Assembly (NCBI GenBank): GCA_022478985.1
Contig: JAKSZP010013531.1
Span: 1 to 64,000 of the forward strand
Direction: 5' to 3'
Source of the DNA: Massospora cicadina
Taxonomy: Eukaryota > Entomophthoromycota > Entomophthoromycetes > Entomophthorales > Entomophthoraceae
DNA length: 64,000 nucleotides
The position numbers were made by a program, and so were the translations under genes. Of this stretch, positions 1-10,479 are shown in pieces. Positions within the stretch are counted from its first letter, which is position 1, and every line of letters begins with the position of its first letter. The notes beneath the pieces are model-generated. The model did not search any database. It worked only from the letters and a program-made list of their open reading frames with translations, and was not told where the DNA came from.

Positions 1-160
1 AACTCCTTCTTCCATTTAAGCACTGCATCCAGAGCAAGCTTAAGTTCTGCATATTTGACAGTTGCAGTGTTTTGAGACGATTCCTTGCCAAAGCAAGCCT
101 GATACAACATGACTAGTGATTGAGGAACTTTTATCAGTTTATGTGATTAATCAATGGGCC
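1..160 (-). pseudogene. Gag N-terminal fragment, minus-strand LTR element (partial)
   Basis: One minus-strand frame is nearly free of stops here and contains YAELKLALDAVLKWKKE. This resembles SQYVELKLALDTLLQDQK in the plus-strand gag remnant at 688-933, so I read both as gag N-terminal regions of related Ty3/gypsy-type elements. It lies just downstream (on its own strand) of a primer binding site and LTR, as gag should. It runs off the window edge. The assignment rests on one short shared motif and on position. Confidence 0.4.
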
Positions 161-177
161 CCCTGTAGTGAGCACCA
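161..177 (-). other. Primer binding site (TGGTGCTCACTACAGGG)
   Basis: On the minus strand this reads TGGTGCTCACTACAGGG, starting with the TGG that pairs with a tRNA CCA end. The same sequence, or a one- to few-base variant, follows LTR ends at 16,175, 36,602 and 46,420 on the plus strand. That makes a shared reverse-transcription primer site likely. I cannot name the tRNA. Confidence 0.6.
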
Positions 178-178
178 C

Positions 179-677
179 TGTTATAAAATTGGCGTTATCG
201 TTAAGATATGCTGTATTTAATTTTGTGCAGGGTTTGATCCACTGAGCAATAGGACCAATGATATGAGGATCGTTGCCCTTGAAACAACAGAAGTAACTTA
301 TTTAATAAATATGGAGACTTGCTCCCACTATACTCTTTTTATTTAATATAATAACTACAGTAGATCCTCACTTTTTTTCTCACTCTAAACTTATTAACAA
401 CCAACCTTCTCAATCATCTCATCTCACTTGTATCATAGCGACTTCAGATGATACCGCTTTCATGGCTTAGTAATGCACTTCGCCATACCTCATTGGTTTT
501 GCCAATTCTTCATTAATTAATTTCACAATCACCTAATTTGAGGCGATTTCCCAACAATCTAATATTGCCTCATTTTAAGGCGCTCAAATAATCATACTTA
601 TATGAAACTCAGTGGATTCCATCCGTTCTGCCATATCAACTTAATGCTTATTGTCCAGTCATATCAGAATTGTGACA
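179..677 (-). repeat. LTR, minus orientation (approximate)
   Basis: The stretch begins on the minus strand with TGTCACAATTCTG and ends in AACA one base before the primer binding site, which are LTR-style TG...CA ends about 0.5 kb apart. Its start resembles the LTR starts at 32,687 (TGTCAGGATTATAG) and 34,069 (minus, TGTCAGGAATCATG). No coding remnant is visible inside. Since the internal region lies to the left, this would be the 5' LTR of an element mostly outside the window. Confidence 0.5.
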
Positions 678-687
678 CATCCATCTA

Positions 688-1185
688 ATGCTCATTGGGA
701 CTGAACTTGTGCAATTGGCTAGCAGAATTCACTCACTACTGCCAAAAGTTAATAGTGATGCTCACTACAGGTGGCCCATTGATCAACCCATTAAAAAGTT
801 TCATATTTGTCAAGCCATGGTGCAACTGGCTCATCTTGATGGGATGCTACCCCTGTTCATTGATTTATCTCAATATGTGGAACTGAAACTTGCCTTGGAT
901 ACACTACTCCAGGATCAAAAAATGCTTCTTTGAGAGAATAAGGGTATAATGGATCAGCTTGATAAGGCCTTTCACCAACTGCACCTGGTGGGTTGCCAAG
1001 TCAGCCAACTTGCTGACCACTTGGGTGACACTACAGAGCGACTATACTGTGCTGAGCATAAATGGAATAGTATTGCTGGAGAGGGAGGGGTATGCATTGA
1101 CAAGCTGTTCCTGTTTAACCATGACAGAAAAATAGCCAAATTTTTTAAGTGGTTCAAATTCACAGTTGAAGGTGCTTCCAATTGA
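688..1185 (+). pseudogene. Gag N-terminal remnant, Ty3/gypsy-type element F
   Basis: Two open stretches in this strand (688-933 and 949-1185) are leucine-rich and helical in character. The first ends in the YVELKLALD motif shared with the fragment at 1-160. The second (MDQLDKAFHQLHL...) looks like a coiled helix followed by a Trp/Phe-rich end. No single uninterrupted frame exists. With the CCHC knuckle at 2,652 and the protease at 3,122 downstream in the same direction, the simplest reading is the start of a decayed gag. No 5' LTR of matching orientation is visible in front of it. Confidence 0.4.
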
Positions 1186-1199
1186 TGGTAAATAACTGT

Positions 1200-2640
1200 T
1201 GTTATCCGCTATGGATGTCTAGAGCTCTGACCAGGTCACATGTTACTTTAAGTGTAGTACCATAACATATCAAGAGGTGAAGGAGACCGTGATCTGCCTG
1301 TCCAGGGGTGTGGCAAAAATGGCGCAGTGCAAAGCAGAGTTTTTGACAATAAATTTTCAAAAACAAATCCTTGGTGGAGTTCATAGAGCAGTTCAAAAAT
1401 AAGGCTCATGGGTTGGTGGAAAAGAATAACTTTGAGTTTTAAAAGCCCCAAGGGGCTCCTAGTGTGAGCAACTATTGCGGGATGAAGGCCTGGGGTACTG
1501 CCCCCAACCACACTAGGGCTGTGCGAATCTAAGAACTACTTAAAATGTGGGCATGACCAAAATTAGGAGTAGCTCACGCTACCCCCTAAACTGAAATATG
1601 CCCGCCCTGTTTAAGTACTGGGCAGCTCGTCTGCACCATCTAGGACAGGCGATATGCCTCTCATCCCCCTTGCGGGGGACAAGGTCAATGATCCCCAAGT
1701 TTAAGGCCCCTGAAGAGGAAAAGCTGAAACCCTCCCCTTTGTCACCTGCTTTTTAGCGGAGCTATGCTCTCCAGCTCCTTTTTGTCCAGGAAGCCTTGAA
1801 GTCCTTTCAGATCAGCCTTAATTTTCTTGCATGATCCATTTCACTACCAGCCGGCTCATGATGACTGAACTGGCAGCTAGCTGAGCTTCAGGCTGACTCA
1901 GCAAACCGCGGCATTTATTGTAGGAAGGTTCACTAAAGCGCAGCCTACCAGGATTGCCCCTCCCTTGTCCTGGGGTCCGCATCCGCACAACCCCAGCTCA
2001 TGGGGAGGCCATTTGACAGGCGCCCTGCCTGACTCATACCCCCTTACTGCATGTATTCTCCCCTCAGGGAGTGGTAGACACCCCCTAAGAACAGATTGGG
2101 TTACAGTCAACAGCTTCCATCCCACTCCCCATCCAGGCCACTACAGGACCCAATCAACATGCTTCTCTGGGCTCTAGTGTTAGCTACTCACCCATGTTTC
2201 CAAAGCTTTCCACAGTTGCACCACGCGGAGGCCCCAGCTTACCATAACTAGCCCACTGGAACAAATATTTTAACTAATGAGGAGGTAGGCATAGCAATGA
2301 TGGCAGCTGTTAAGCATATCAAGAAGTGTATAATTCTATGACCCACAATCTTCAAGATGATGCAGAGCTACTAAAAATCATCAATTGTTCACACCATCTA
2401 TCTATCACTTTTAGTGCTCCCAATGTGAAATGGAAAGCCCCTGCAACTGCTACCAAATCCCTGTCATAAAATGGACGCTGACACTTGGTTATAATCCATT
2501 GGTTAATCCTCATCTACTTAACGCCCTGAAAGGTCCTTTCTGTCCCCATCATTCTCAACTAGATCGTCCTCAGACAAATTAAAATCCATCATTTAATTTC
2601 CAACCTGGACCTTTGGATATGATACAGAGACAAAAGCCAT
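1200..2640 (+). other. Decayed middle of element F, no recognisable domain
   Basis: About 1.4 kb between the gag start and the zinc knuckle. It has short open frames on both strands, some C-rich patches (1,650-1,700 and 1,960-2,060), and nothing I can assign. It probably holds the rest of gag plus small insertions. Confidence 0.3.
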
Positions 2641-2651
2641 TTACAAATGCT

Positions 2652-2693
2652 TGTTTCTCATGTGGCCAAAGAGGCCATTATGCGGCTACCTGT
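2652..2693 (+). pseudogene. Gag CCHC zinc knuckle of element F
   Basis: The frame reads CFSCGQRGHYAATC, a perfect C-X2-C-X4-H-X4-C knuckle. This is the nucleic-acid-binding motif at the gag C-terminus of LTR retroelements. The same frame stays mostly open for some tens of codons and then breaks. Position between gag start and protease fits gag order. Confidence 0.75.
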
Positions 2694-3121
2694 CTGGGAA
2701 AATTACATATCCATGCAGTACTGGCTGCCCCAATCAAACATGGAAAAGGTTTAGCGGAGTAGAGATGGAACGCTCTAATCCCAATATTTCAAACTTATTT
2801 TTCCTTGATGATTCCCATGATTCACTTTGTGTCAGTCCCAGTATTCACCCTGACAATTCATTATATCAACAAATCCCCTACAATATCTTGGCCTCAAACT
2901 GAGGAAGAGACCCCAATAACACAGACTTGAAGTTCCGTTTAGATGTGCAGAACCCGTACACCTGTCAAAATTCTTCAGCGGAATGGTACAGTTCAAGTTG
3001 GACCCTCAACTAATGTTGCAACCCTAGAGGGGATGAACTTGGAGATTCAAGTAGAGAAAATTTCTCAGGAGTATCCTCATGTCAGTGCCATTATTATCAC
3101 TTTTTTGATAACTAAAATCCC

Positions 3122-3640
3122 TTGGAGGTTCATGTAATAAACAACAATGGTTTCTCTTATTTGGAGTGTACATACTGTGATATTTTCGTACAAGATACAA
3201 AATTCCAGGCGATTTTAGATACTGGCGCTCCTGTCAATATTATATACACCAAGCTCGTGGCTAAGCTTCCAATAAAGCCTGATGTAGAACACCAAGTAGT
3301 GTATTGGACCGCAGATACAGAGCACAGTGTCAGAGGGCGCTTACAGCATGTTGTCTCTGAGGTTTGATTTAGTCAATGCATCTACTCTGGTGGTGGCTCT
3401 GCCTGATAATAATACAAAATGTTGATCAGGGCCACGTTCATGTGGCAATTTGGGTAGTGATTTATATGGTGGATGGAACATATAATATTTTGGGACAAAG
3501 GATCCTCATTTATTTTACCTCCAATGGAGTCCCAAAAGACACAATCTGCTCTAGTCAAATCAATCTTGCGTATAGTGATAGTGTGATTCCTATTCAATAT
3601 TGGCTGATGAAGTGGAGGACCTGAGGCTTTTCTTTCTCAT
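3122..3640 (+). pseudogene. Retropepsin (aspartic protease) of element F
   Basis: The 81-residue open frame at 3,122-3,367 contains ILDTGAPVNII, the active-site DTG loop of a retropepsin, followed by a KLVAKLPIKPD segment typical of gypsy proteases. After a frameshift near 3,330 the neighbouring frame continues with a SLRFDLVN..TLVVALPDN-like segment, the usual C-terminal half. The enzyme would cleave the Gag-Pol polyprotein. It is inactive as a gene because of the frameshift and stops. The element is cut shortly afterwards by LINE-1; no RT of this element is recognisable on the far side. Confidence 0.75.
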
Positions 3641-3705
3641 AACAATCACTTTAGCTACTACGATTCAATTTGAACAGCAAATTTGGATAATCACACACAG
3701 GAAAG

Positions 3706-4750
3706 ATGGGCGACTTTAATAACAAAAATAATACAACATGGGTGAGCGTCGCGGCAAGCAGTGCGCTTAATGGTGCAACTAAGGGCAAGAAACGCCCTGG
3801 AGGGGGACCAGGAACCCAATCTGCAAAGAAATCGCAAACTCAGACACCATCTGGGTTTATGGTATTTACTGTAAAGCACGCGCAATACATGTACATTCAA
3901 TTCAACCAACCTTTGTCAAAGGTGGAACATGGGATCAGACTCTTCCTTGGGGATGAGTCACCAACTTTGTGGGAGAAAACATGTGAGGCACAGCCCTCAC
4001 TTTTCCCTCACGCAATGTACATAGCCACCAACAACATGGGCTGCAGCTGGATCAATATTGGTTTTGAAACAGCTGATGAAACCGATGCTGCAGCAAAAAT
4101 CTGCGTGGAAATTGCCCTCCCCTGAGGGCAAAAAAATTGTGCGCACCGCGTGCACCAGATGGAACAAAGCAAAAACTTTGTTCATCTCCTTTGACTCGCT
4201 CCCCACCAACCTTCCTCATAAGGTAATCGAGGAGGAGCTCCGCAAAGGTCTTGTGGCCTACGGAGAAATCCAACAACTTGAATTACAGCGAACTTGCTTA
4301 ATGCCTGACCTGTGCACGGGCAAAGCTATCGCTGTAATCAACCCCTTCCCAGAAGTGGAAGAGGATTTATCCAGAATTCCCCCGCGCAGCAGAATTTCAC
4401 TTTGCAGATGGGGGCCAGTTAGCTGCATTCTGAGTTACACCATAATGCGCACCACCCATTTGCAACCACTGTGGCTCACTGGGCCACAAGGAACATGCAT
4501 GCCCTGTAAAAGAGCCGCAAGAGAGCAGCGGCTGAAGCAGCGGCACACGCGGAATCTGCCATTAACCACGGACAAATTCAGGAGGATATTTCAGATATTC
4601 ACTGAACCAACCAATCAGAACAATATGCCCAGGTCAAAGGATTTCACAGTAACCAGACTGAGCCACAAAGCGTCATCAGTCATGCACATACTGAGGAACA
4701 ATGCAACCGCAATTTGGGTGAAAATGCGGTGCACAATGCAACAAAGTTGA
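3706..4750 (+). pseudogene. LINE-1 ORF1 (RNA-binding, CCHC knuckle), frameshifted
   Basis: Starts with MGDFNNKNNTTWVS and reads 139 codons to 4,125. A frameshift near 4,110-4,130 then moves to the frame ending at 4,750 (SFDSLPTNLPHKVIEEELRKGL...YGEI), a segment resembling FSNLPTTFDPESLKLALHRG in LINE-2 ORF1 (near 59,510-59,580). A further shift brings CNHCGSLGHKEHAC at 4,461-4,502, a C-X2-C-X4-H-X4-C knuckle. ORF1 proteins of this type coat the element RNA. The alternating frames show an old copy. Confidence 0.7.
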
Positions 4751-4988
4751 ACCTCAAAAATATAAAATCCAATCAATAACCCGCATCAAATCAACATGAG
4801 ACCTGTGCAGGAAAAGTTGATGCAAATGCAAAAAACGCAATTCCCTTGAATCATTGGATCAGATCAAGGGAACCAACAATGGCAGTGAAAGAGTTGGAGT
4901 ACAGACGCGGAGCATGGCCAAAATGAGCCGCGGTGGGATAGGATCAGAGGGTCCTCCCAACCGTTCCTGAGGCGCCACGGGCACCTCA

Positions 4989-5860
4989 GTGTCAATAGGG
5001 ACATTAAATATTGCGGGAGCCAGGGCTCATACATCCCAAGCCAAAAAGCTGGCATTCCTGCGAAAACCTCTTGTAGACATCTTGGCCATCCAAGAAACCC
5101 ACTGCCTACAAGGGGAAGAAGAATCCTGGTCAACCAGGGTCGCACCATCACAATCAGTATGGACATCTCTCTGTGGGGTGATAGTCCAAAACAACAAAAA
5201 ATTTAAAATTACAAATTCATCATCACACTTGCACAGTCAAGTCCTGGTAGCAACAATCACATGCCAAGATGAAATAATTTCGTTAGCATGTATCTACATA
5301 CCGTGCACTGCAACTGAGAGAAAAAAATTTGAAAAAATTTCTACCCTCACCCTCCCACCAGATATCATCATGTTAGGCGATTTCAACTGCTGGGATAACC
5401 CCAAGACAGATCGATGGCCTATCCCAGGGGATACCCACCTGGACACATTGAATATCGCACAATAAAGGCATCTCTTGGCTTACAGGATGCTCTTCCTCCC
5501 AATTCACCAATCCTTCCCCATATGACAAGACCCAACATACGTGAGGGACTGCTCATATCAATGAGTCGTATTGACCACATCCTCATCCCACAATCCCAAT
5601 ACTCAAGAATCTCTATTTTTTACAACAAAAAAGATCAATTTTTCTGATCACCGATTAGTTATGGTGCAGTTAGCACCAACCCAATCCCACACACAGGTGT
5701 CGCCTTGGAGAAAGCTTCACCCAGAAAATATAAGATTGCCTGAGATATCTGACTGGGTTGAAAACAAGGCTACAAACCCAGAATTCACAGCCCCATTCAC
5801 TTCAGATCCCATCGGAACATGGGAAATTTTCAAAAAAAATTTAATCAACAAAACCTGACA
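4989..5860 (+). pseudogene. LINE-1 ORF2 N-terminus: AP-type endonuclease
   Basis: The 158-codon frame from 4,989 contains the EEP-endonuclease landmarks in order: TLNIAGARAH (Asn), AIQETH (Glu), ACIYIPC (Tyr) and MLGDFNCW (GDFN). A frameshift near 5,460 leads to SRIDHILIP in the next frame, and another near 5,640 gives FSDHRLVMV (SDHR), the last catalytic motif. The domain would nick target DNA for target-primed reverse transcription. All catalytic motifs are visible, but in three frames, so this copy is dead. The start is uncertain because the same frame is partly open upstream. Confidence 0.8.
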
Positions 5861-5869
5861 TATTGCATC

Positions 5870-7265
5870 ACGCAAGTACACCGCGGACACAGCCACAATC
5901 AAGCGTACCTTGGCAGAACTAGACCACCTGGAAATAAATACTCCAAGATCTGGCTATAGCTCTAATTGGGGATGCAAATGGGCAGAAATTTCAGCCCAAC
6001 TTAACAATCTCATCTTTGAACACCAACACAGAATCAAAGTATTGAACAAAGGTAAGTTCATAAAGGAAGGTGAAACCTGTTCAACATACTTTTTCCGCCA
6101 ATTCCACTCCCGCGGAAACCAGCCCACATGCACACAGGTCCACAAGACCAACGGCACTGTGGCAACTGACCCTGAGGAGGTCAAGACGGAAGTACACCGC
6201 TATTACACCAAATTATATCACGATATGCCAACAGATCCACAAAAAATTAAAGAATTTATTTTTTTAGTACTAGATGGTCCCAACCCAAGGGGGGGATTCA
6301 TCGATGTAAAATTAAAGAATTTATTCAAACTGCCAAGATATAAAGTACACCACCAAATTACAATATACTATCCCTTATCACATGGGAGGAGCTTTGGGAA
6401 ACAATTCGCGGTGCACCACGTAGGAAATGCCCAGGGCCTGATGGGATACCCTACGAATTTTACAAAAAATATCTCTAACAAATCGCCCCCCTCCTATTGG
6501 CGTCAATGAACCAGAGTTTGTTGGAAACACGCCTATTACCAGGAGGCCATGAATCCTACGTTATAACCTTGTATAAAAAGGGTTACATATTTGGCCCTGG
6601 CTAACTGGCGCCCAATTGCACTCTCTAACACTGACACAAAAATTCTAACAAAAATTCTAGCAGCTAGATTAGGCGCAATTGCATCTGACGTCCTATCACC
6701 CAACCAGTTTGGGTTTATACCAGGGCGTTCAATATGGAACAATATTCACCCTGTTGCAAACATTTGCCAATCCAAAGCAACTGGTGCCCTGGTCTTCTTG
6801 GATCAGGAAAAGGCGTATGACTGTGTTAGCTGGCCATACCTAAAAGAATGTCTACATGCCTTCAAACTCCCACCAAGATTCATAAAATGGGCGATGCTCC
6901 TAACAGAATCTGCAACCATGGCTGTATGCGGCCCTGGATTCCAAACAAACAAGATCAAACCACACAGAGGGCTCAAACAAGGGGATCTCCTCAGCCCACT
7001 GCTATACAATTTCAGCTTTGACCTGCTCCTCTGAGTAACTGACTCACGTCTCATGGGGATAACCGCACAAGGACAACCAACAGTCAAGATACTGGCCTTT
7101 GCAGATGACTGCATAGCAGGTATAGCAAACAATGAAGATGCCTGACAGCTGGAACACACTCTAGAGGAATACTCCAAGGTGAGCAATGCATCGCTCAACA
7201 AAAGGAAGACAGAAATCATCCTCTTAGGCAAATACACAAACAATTGGGCCACAACATCAGAACCT
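5870..7265 (+). pseudogene. LINE-1 ORF2 reverse transcriptase
   Basis: The linker region (5,910-6,260) has a TYFFRQFHSR-like segment typical of non-LTR elements just before RT. The frame is then interrupted at 6,261 by a 47-bp insertion with an 18-bp duplication. Beyond it, PGPDGIPYEFY (6,430-6,470, frameshifted), NWRPIALSNTD and FGFIPGRSIWNN (6,591 onward), LDQEKAYDCVSW, GLKQGDLLSPLLY and AFADDC (FADD at 7,098-7,109) are the ordered RT motifs. A stop at about 7,034 separates the palm halves. It would copy element RNA at the nicked target. Confidence 0.85.
6243..6325 (-). mobile_element. Micro-retroposon copy 1 with perfect 18-bp target-site duplication
   Basis: A 47-bp segment (6,261-6,307) is flanked by two identical 18-bp repeats (6,243-6,260 and 6,308-6,325). 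Removing the insert and one repeat restores the LINE-1 reading QKIKEFIQTA, which matches the position of SDIQDFLWRA in LINE-2, so this is an insertion. On the minus strand it ends in an A run. The long duplication and A-tail are hallmarks of LINE-driven retroposition. A second copy with the same ends lies at 9,975-10,018. It has no open reading frame of note and no clear pol III A box. Confidence 0.8.
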
Positions 7266-8529
7266 CACACCAACACTTGAAGAAAAAACCCAATTATTTT
7301 ACCCTTTGCAACACCTCCCACCACCACTCCTGTCCAACACCTTGGAATCTGGCTAGAATCAGGGGGATATGCTAATGAGACAATTGAAAGTAACCTGTTA
7401 CAACGGGTTTCTAAACGCGTAGCCTCCCTCAAGGGGAGAACCCCAGGACTAACAGAACGAGTTACAGTTGCTAACTCGCTCATCCTCTCAATACTGTGGT
7501 ACCAGGCCCATGCGATAGCCTTCTCACCTACCTTTATAACCTCAATTTGCGCGCTTATCCAGGGCTGGCTGTGGCCTGGCTCTCAATCTCCTATACAGAT
7601 GGAAACACGATTTGGTCCACGCTCAAGCGGAGGCTTAAGACTAATGGATTCTGAGAGCCATGCCAATAACATCCTAGGTACCTGGATAAAGAAATTCTTG
7701 CTCCAGACCTCTCGCAACAACATTGGTCCAGAGCAGCAAGGACTAACTTTGCACAGGCGCTCAAATTAACCAACCCACATAGTACACCCAGACTACTTTC
7801 ATACCTTGCCAAGCACCCTACTGCAACAGGTCCGCATGGAACCTCCCCTCATTTCAAACTATCCCCAAACAATCCGCCATATGGGATGGACCATAGAGAA
7901 CATGGGTACTATACAGGGAAGGGGACGACCCAGCCCCCAATTCAAATTAAGAAACCCAGAAACCACCCCCAGAGGGATATGCTCGCAACAACCCCAAGCA
8001 TAGCTAGGATAGAATACCTAGATATTTTGGACATTCCCTATGATTTAACCACACAGAAAGCAATGTGGAAAATGACACACCACCCACTCCTACAGCCAAG
8101 GATAAGAGCAAACGCCTGGCGCTGTTTAAGAAGGACCTATAGGATGGTGGACCGCTTCAACTCCCTCCACAAAACATGTGCAGTATGTGGAGGGGAGGGA
8201 TCCCTACATCACCGCCTAGAAACATGCCCCCAACCAAAGCTATATGGCAGGAAGTCGCACGCCTGCTCAAGGTTCAAAACAAACAAGAATTCTCGATATC
8301 AAAAAGTATCTTCGCGCTCCAGATCAAGTCACCAATCCCATCTACCCTCCGCTCCCTAATACCCATTGCAATGTGGACAATACACACAATTGCATTAGAT
8401 GCATTCAAAGGCACGATACCAACCATTCATGGGATTATTAACAGATTCCATGTCCACTTACTAGAGCACTTCCAAGCCTGGCTCTATGGATATATGAGAC
8501 CAAGACAAAAAGCGCTCATAGAATCATAA
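7266..8529 (+). pseudogene. LINE-1 ORF2 C-terminus with CCHC (zf-RVT-like) finger
   Basis: After RT the thumb/connection region is scattered over several frames (7,280-8,100). A C-terminal finger follows: CAVCGGEGSLHHRLETC at 8,177-8,227. The last 117-codon frame (8,176-8,529) carries IPIAMWTIHTIALDAFKG and ends in MRPRQKALIES. A similar tail (YATAIWTIHNSFLRAAF) follows the finger in LINE-2, so an extra conserved domain lies after the finger. The stop at 8,529 is probably the original ORF2 end; about 250 bp of 3' UTR follow. Confidence 0.7.
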
Positions 8530-8781
8530 TTCCCACTCTGGTTCCTCCACACAGACCCTTTCCTTCACACCTGCTCCATAGCAGGGGAAACCCCCTCAGA
8601 GTAGTGCACCAACCCCCCATACCTGGCAGTCCCGCTGGCAACAGGGGTAACTTGAGTACCCTGGGGTGCCCAATTTTATATTTGTTAGTTATTCTCTTAG
8701 TTTCACATATATTTGGTAATGTCTGTCCCCTGGTCGGCTTACCCCGGTTAAATAAGATAAAAAATAATTTAAAGACATAAA

Positions 8782-9955
8782 GATTTAATTCAAAGATTTG
8801 ATGCCCTGCCATCATTGGAACCAGGTAATCTTCTTCTGTAGGGGGAGGAGAGTGTGATTGAACTGGGGAATCTTGTAGCAGAATCTGAGAGATGCGAATC
8901 TCATACAAGTCCCAACTATCCAGACACTGTCAGAGATGTGCTAAACCCAAAAAGCTTAGCACCAAGAATGCTGGCCCTGTCAGCTTAAGAAAGGCCAATG
9001 AACTAAAGGGAAAGACCATTGGAAGGGACTTTAGAATAGGTGAGAAAGGTTTCATTCAGGAGTAAATGCCGCAGAAAGGAAGATACAGTTGGAAAGAAGG
9101 CTCTCAAGGCAGGAATAACTGGGGGACGAACACTTTTACACAAAACATTTTGCAAATGGACCTCATCTAATACCCTGCACATGTCAGGCATGGTATCAGT
9201 GGGGAGTGAGGAAAGAGGGAAGCGAACGCACATTCCCAGAAGAGCCATCTTTGGGACATATTTTTCAGGAAGCCCTTTTGCCAAGCTTTTGCTAGGGCTT
9301 GGTATAACACCAGGATGCACTGATATTTTGAAATCCGAGTCTTGAGGCCCAACAAGACATAAAAATTGGTATATACCAAAGCAGGTTTGCGCCAAAGCCT
9401 AGAAACCAAGTTAGCAAAAATAAGAGGTCTGGTTAGCCTCAATAATATTGTATGCACCAACCTCAGGACCAGTAGCAAGCGCAGATGACAAGTAGGCATT
9501 TATGAGCTCCAACATCAAATTGAGATCAAGACCTAACAAGGCCACACTGCTCACGCATAAAGATGAAGCAAGATTCTTAGAAGGGAAGACAAAAAAGGGA
9601 AAACAAGAAGTCAGGAAGGAGATCCCCATCCAAAGCAAATTGATGCCAGATAAGGGTTTCTTGGGGCTGAACAGCTTCAGAAGCTCAAAGAGATAAAGAA
9701 TAAGTTGAAAGAGGATCTCGCTCAACCCATTAGGATGTTTGATGGACAGTACTCAGAGCCAAGGGGGCCTGCTCAGGTTCATCAATTGGTGAAGTTGCAG
9801 TGGGACACAAAGCTGAACTCACAGATACTGTGGAAGTGTAGCTGGTCGATCCAGCTTGAGAAATCATGGGGTAACACACCTGAGTTGACCATAGCGTGCC
9901 ACATGGACTTGCTCAAACTTAGGAATACTTATCCATCTAAGGCAAAAAGACTATC
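8782..9955 (+). other. Unclassified repeat-derived stretch right of LINE-1
   Basis: About 1.2 kb with moderate-length open frames on both strands (for example 9,040-9,345 plus and 9,411-9,725 minus) that match nothing I recognise. It follows the LINE-1 insertion point and may be the distal part of element F, but I see no RT, RNase H or integrase motif. A purine-rich run (8,835-8,850, TAGGGGGAGGAGAG) could be an old polypurine tract. Confidence 0.25.
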
Positions 9956-10037
9956 AATATATCATTCATATTTTTTTAGCACTAGGTGGTACCAACCTAA
10001 AGGGGGATACACCGATCTAATATATCATTCATATTTT
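9956..10037 (-). mobile_element. Micro-retroposon copy 2 with perfect 19-bp target-site duplication
   Basis: A 44-bp segment (9,975-10,018) is flanked by identical 19-bp repeats (9,956-9,974 and 10,019-10,037). It aligns end to end with the insert at 6,261-6,307 with about eight substitutions and a 2-base G-run difference. On the minus strand the duplicated target starts AAAATATG, the A-rich first-nick context expected for L1-type endonucleases, and the insert ends in an A run. The different target sequence shows an independent insertion event. Confidence 0.8.
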
Positions 10038-10450
10038 GATGAGCGCAAAAAGTAAGACATTGTGACCCAGAAAGAAGGGTACCCACCGCTTATATCCAGT
10101 CAATGCGGGGGAAGTGATGAGTAGTTGACTGGACCTAATTGTTGGATATTCAATAGGGACATAATAATGTCAACATTCTTAATTTATTATGGACCATATC
10201 AGATATCAGTGACTAAGGATCAGAATACCTAAGCTTATGTGAAGCTTGGGATCCGCAGCTAGAAATTCCACTTAATAGTATTCAACTATGATGACATAGG
10301 CTCAAGGGCTTTGTTGGTTAGGTCGGACTTAACAATAAGTGTCAACTTGATGACTCAGGCATGTGGGCTTTGTTGGTCTATATTAAAATTAGTTTATAAT
10401 GTTGATCAAGATTTAATCAAATTTATTACTAATTAGTGGTACAAATCGCC
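10038..10450 (+). other. AT-rich spacer before element A, possible LTR
   Basis: No coding remnant. Two imperfect copies of TGATGAC...GGGCTTTGTTGGT lie within about 65 bp of each other (10,290-10,375). The stretch sits directly in front of element A gag and could contain its 5' LTR, but I cannot define ends. Confidence 0.25.
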
Positions 10451-10479
10451 TTGGTATGTGCTGCCAATTTTTTGAGAAA

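Larger units (their letters stand above)
3675..8781 (+). mobile_element. LINE-1: non-LTR retrotransposon, decayed, near full length
   Basis: A 5.1 kb plus-strand non-LTR element with ORF1 (CCHC knuckle), apurinic-type endonuclease, reverse transcriptase and C-terminal CCHC finger, ending in an A-rich tail (8,750-8,775). The flanks 3,662-3,674 and 8,782-8,794 match at 10 of 13 bases, all mismatches being transitions, so they could be a decayed target-site duplication. It interrupts the element F remnant. Several frameshifts and stops make it inactive. It is homologous in layout to LINE-2 at 57.8-64 kb but much more degraded. Confidence 0.8.
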
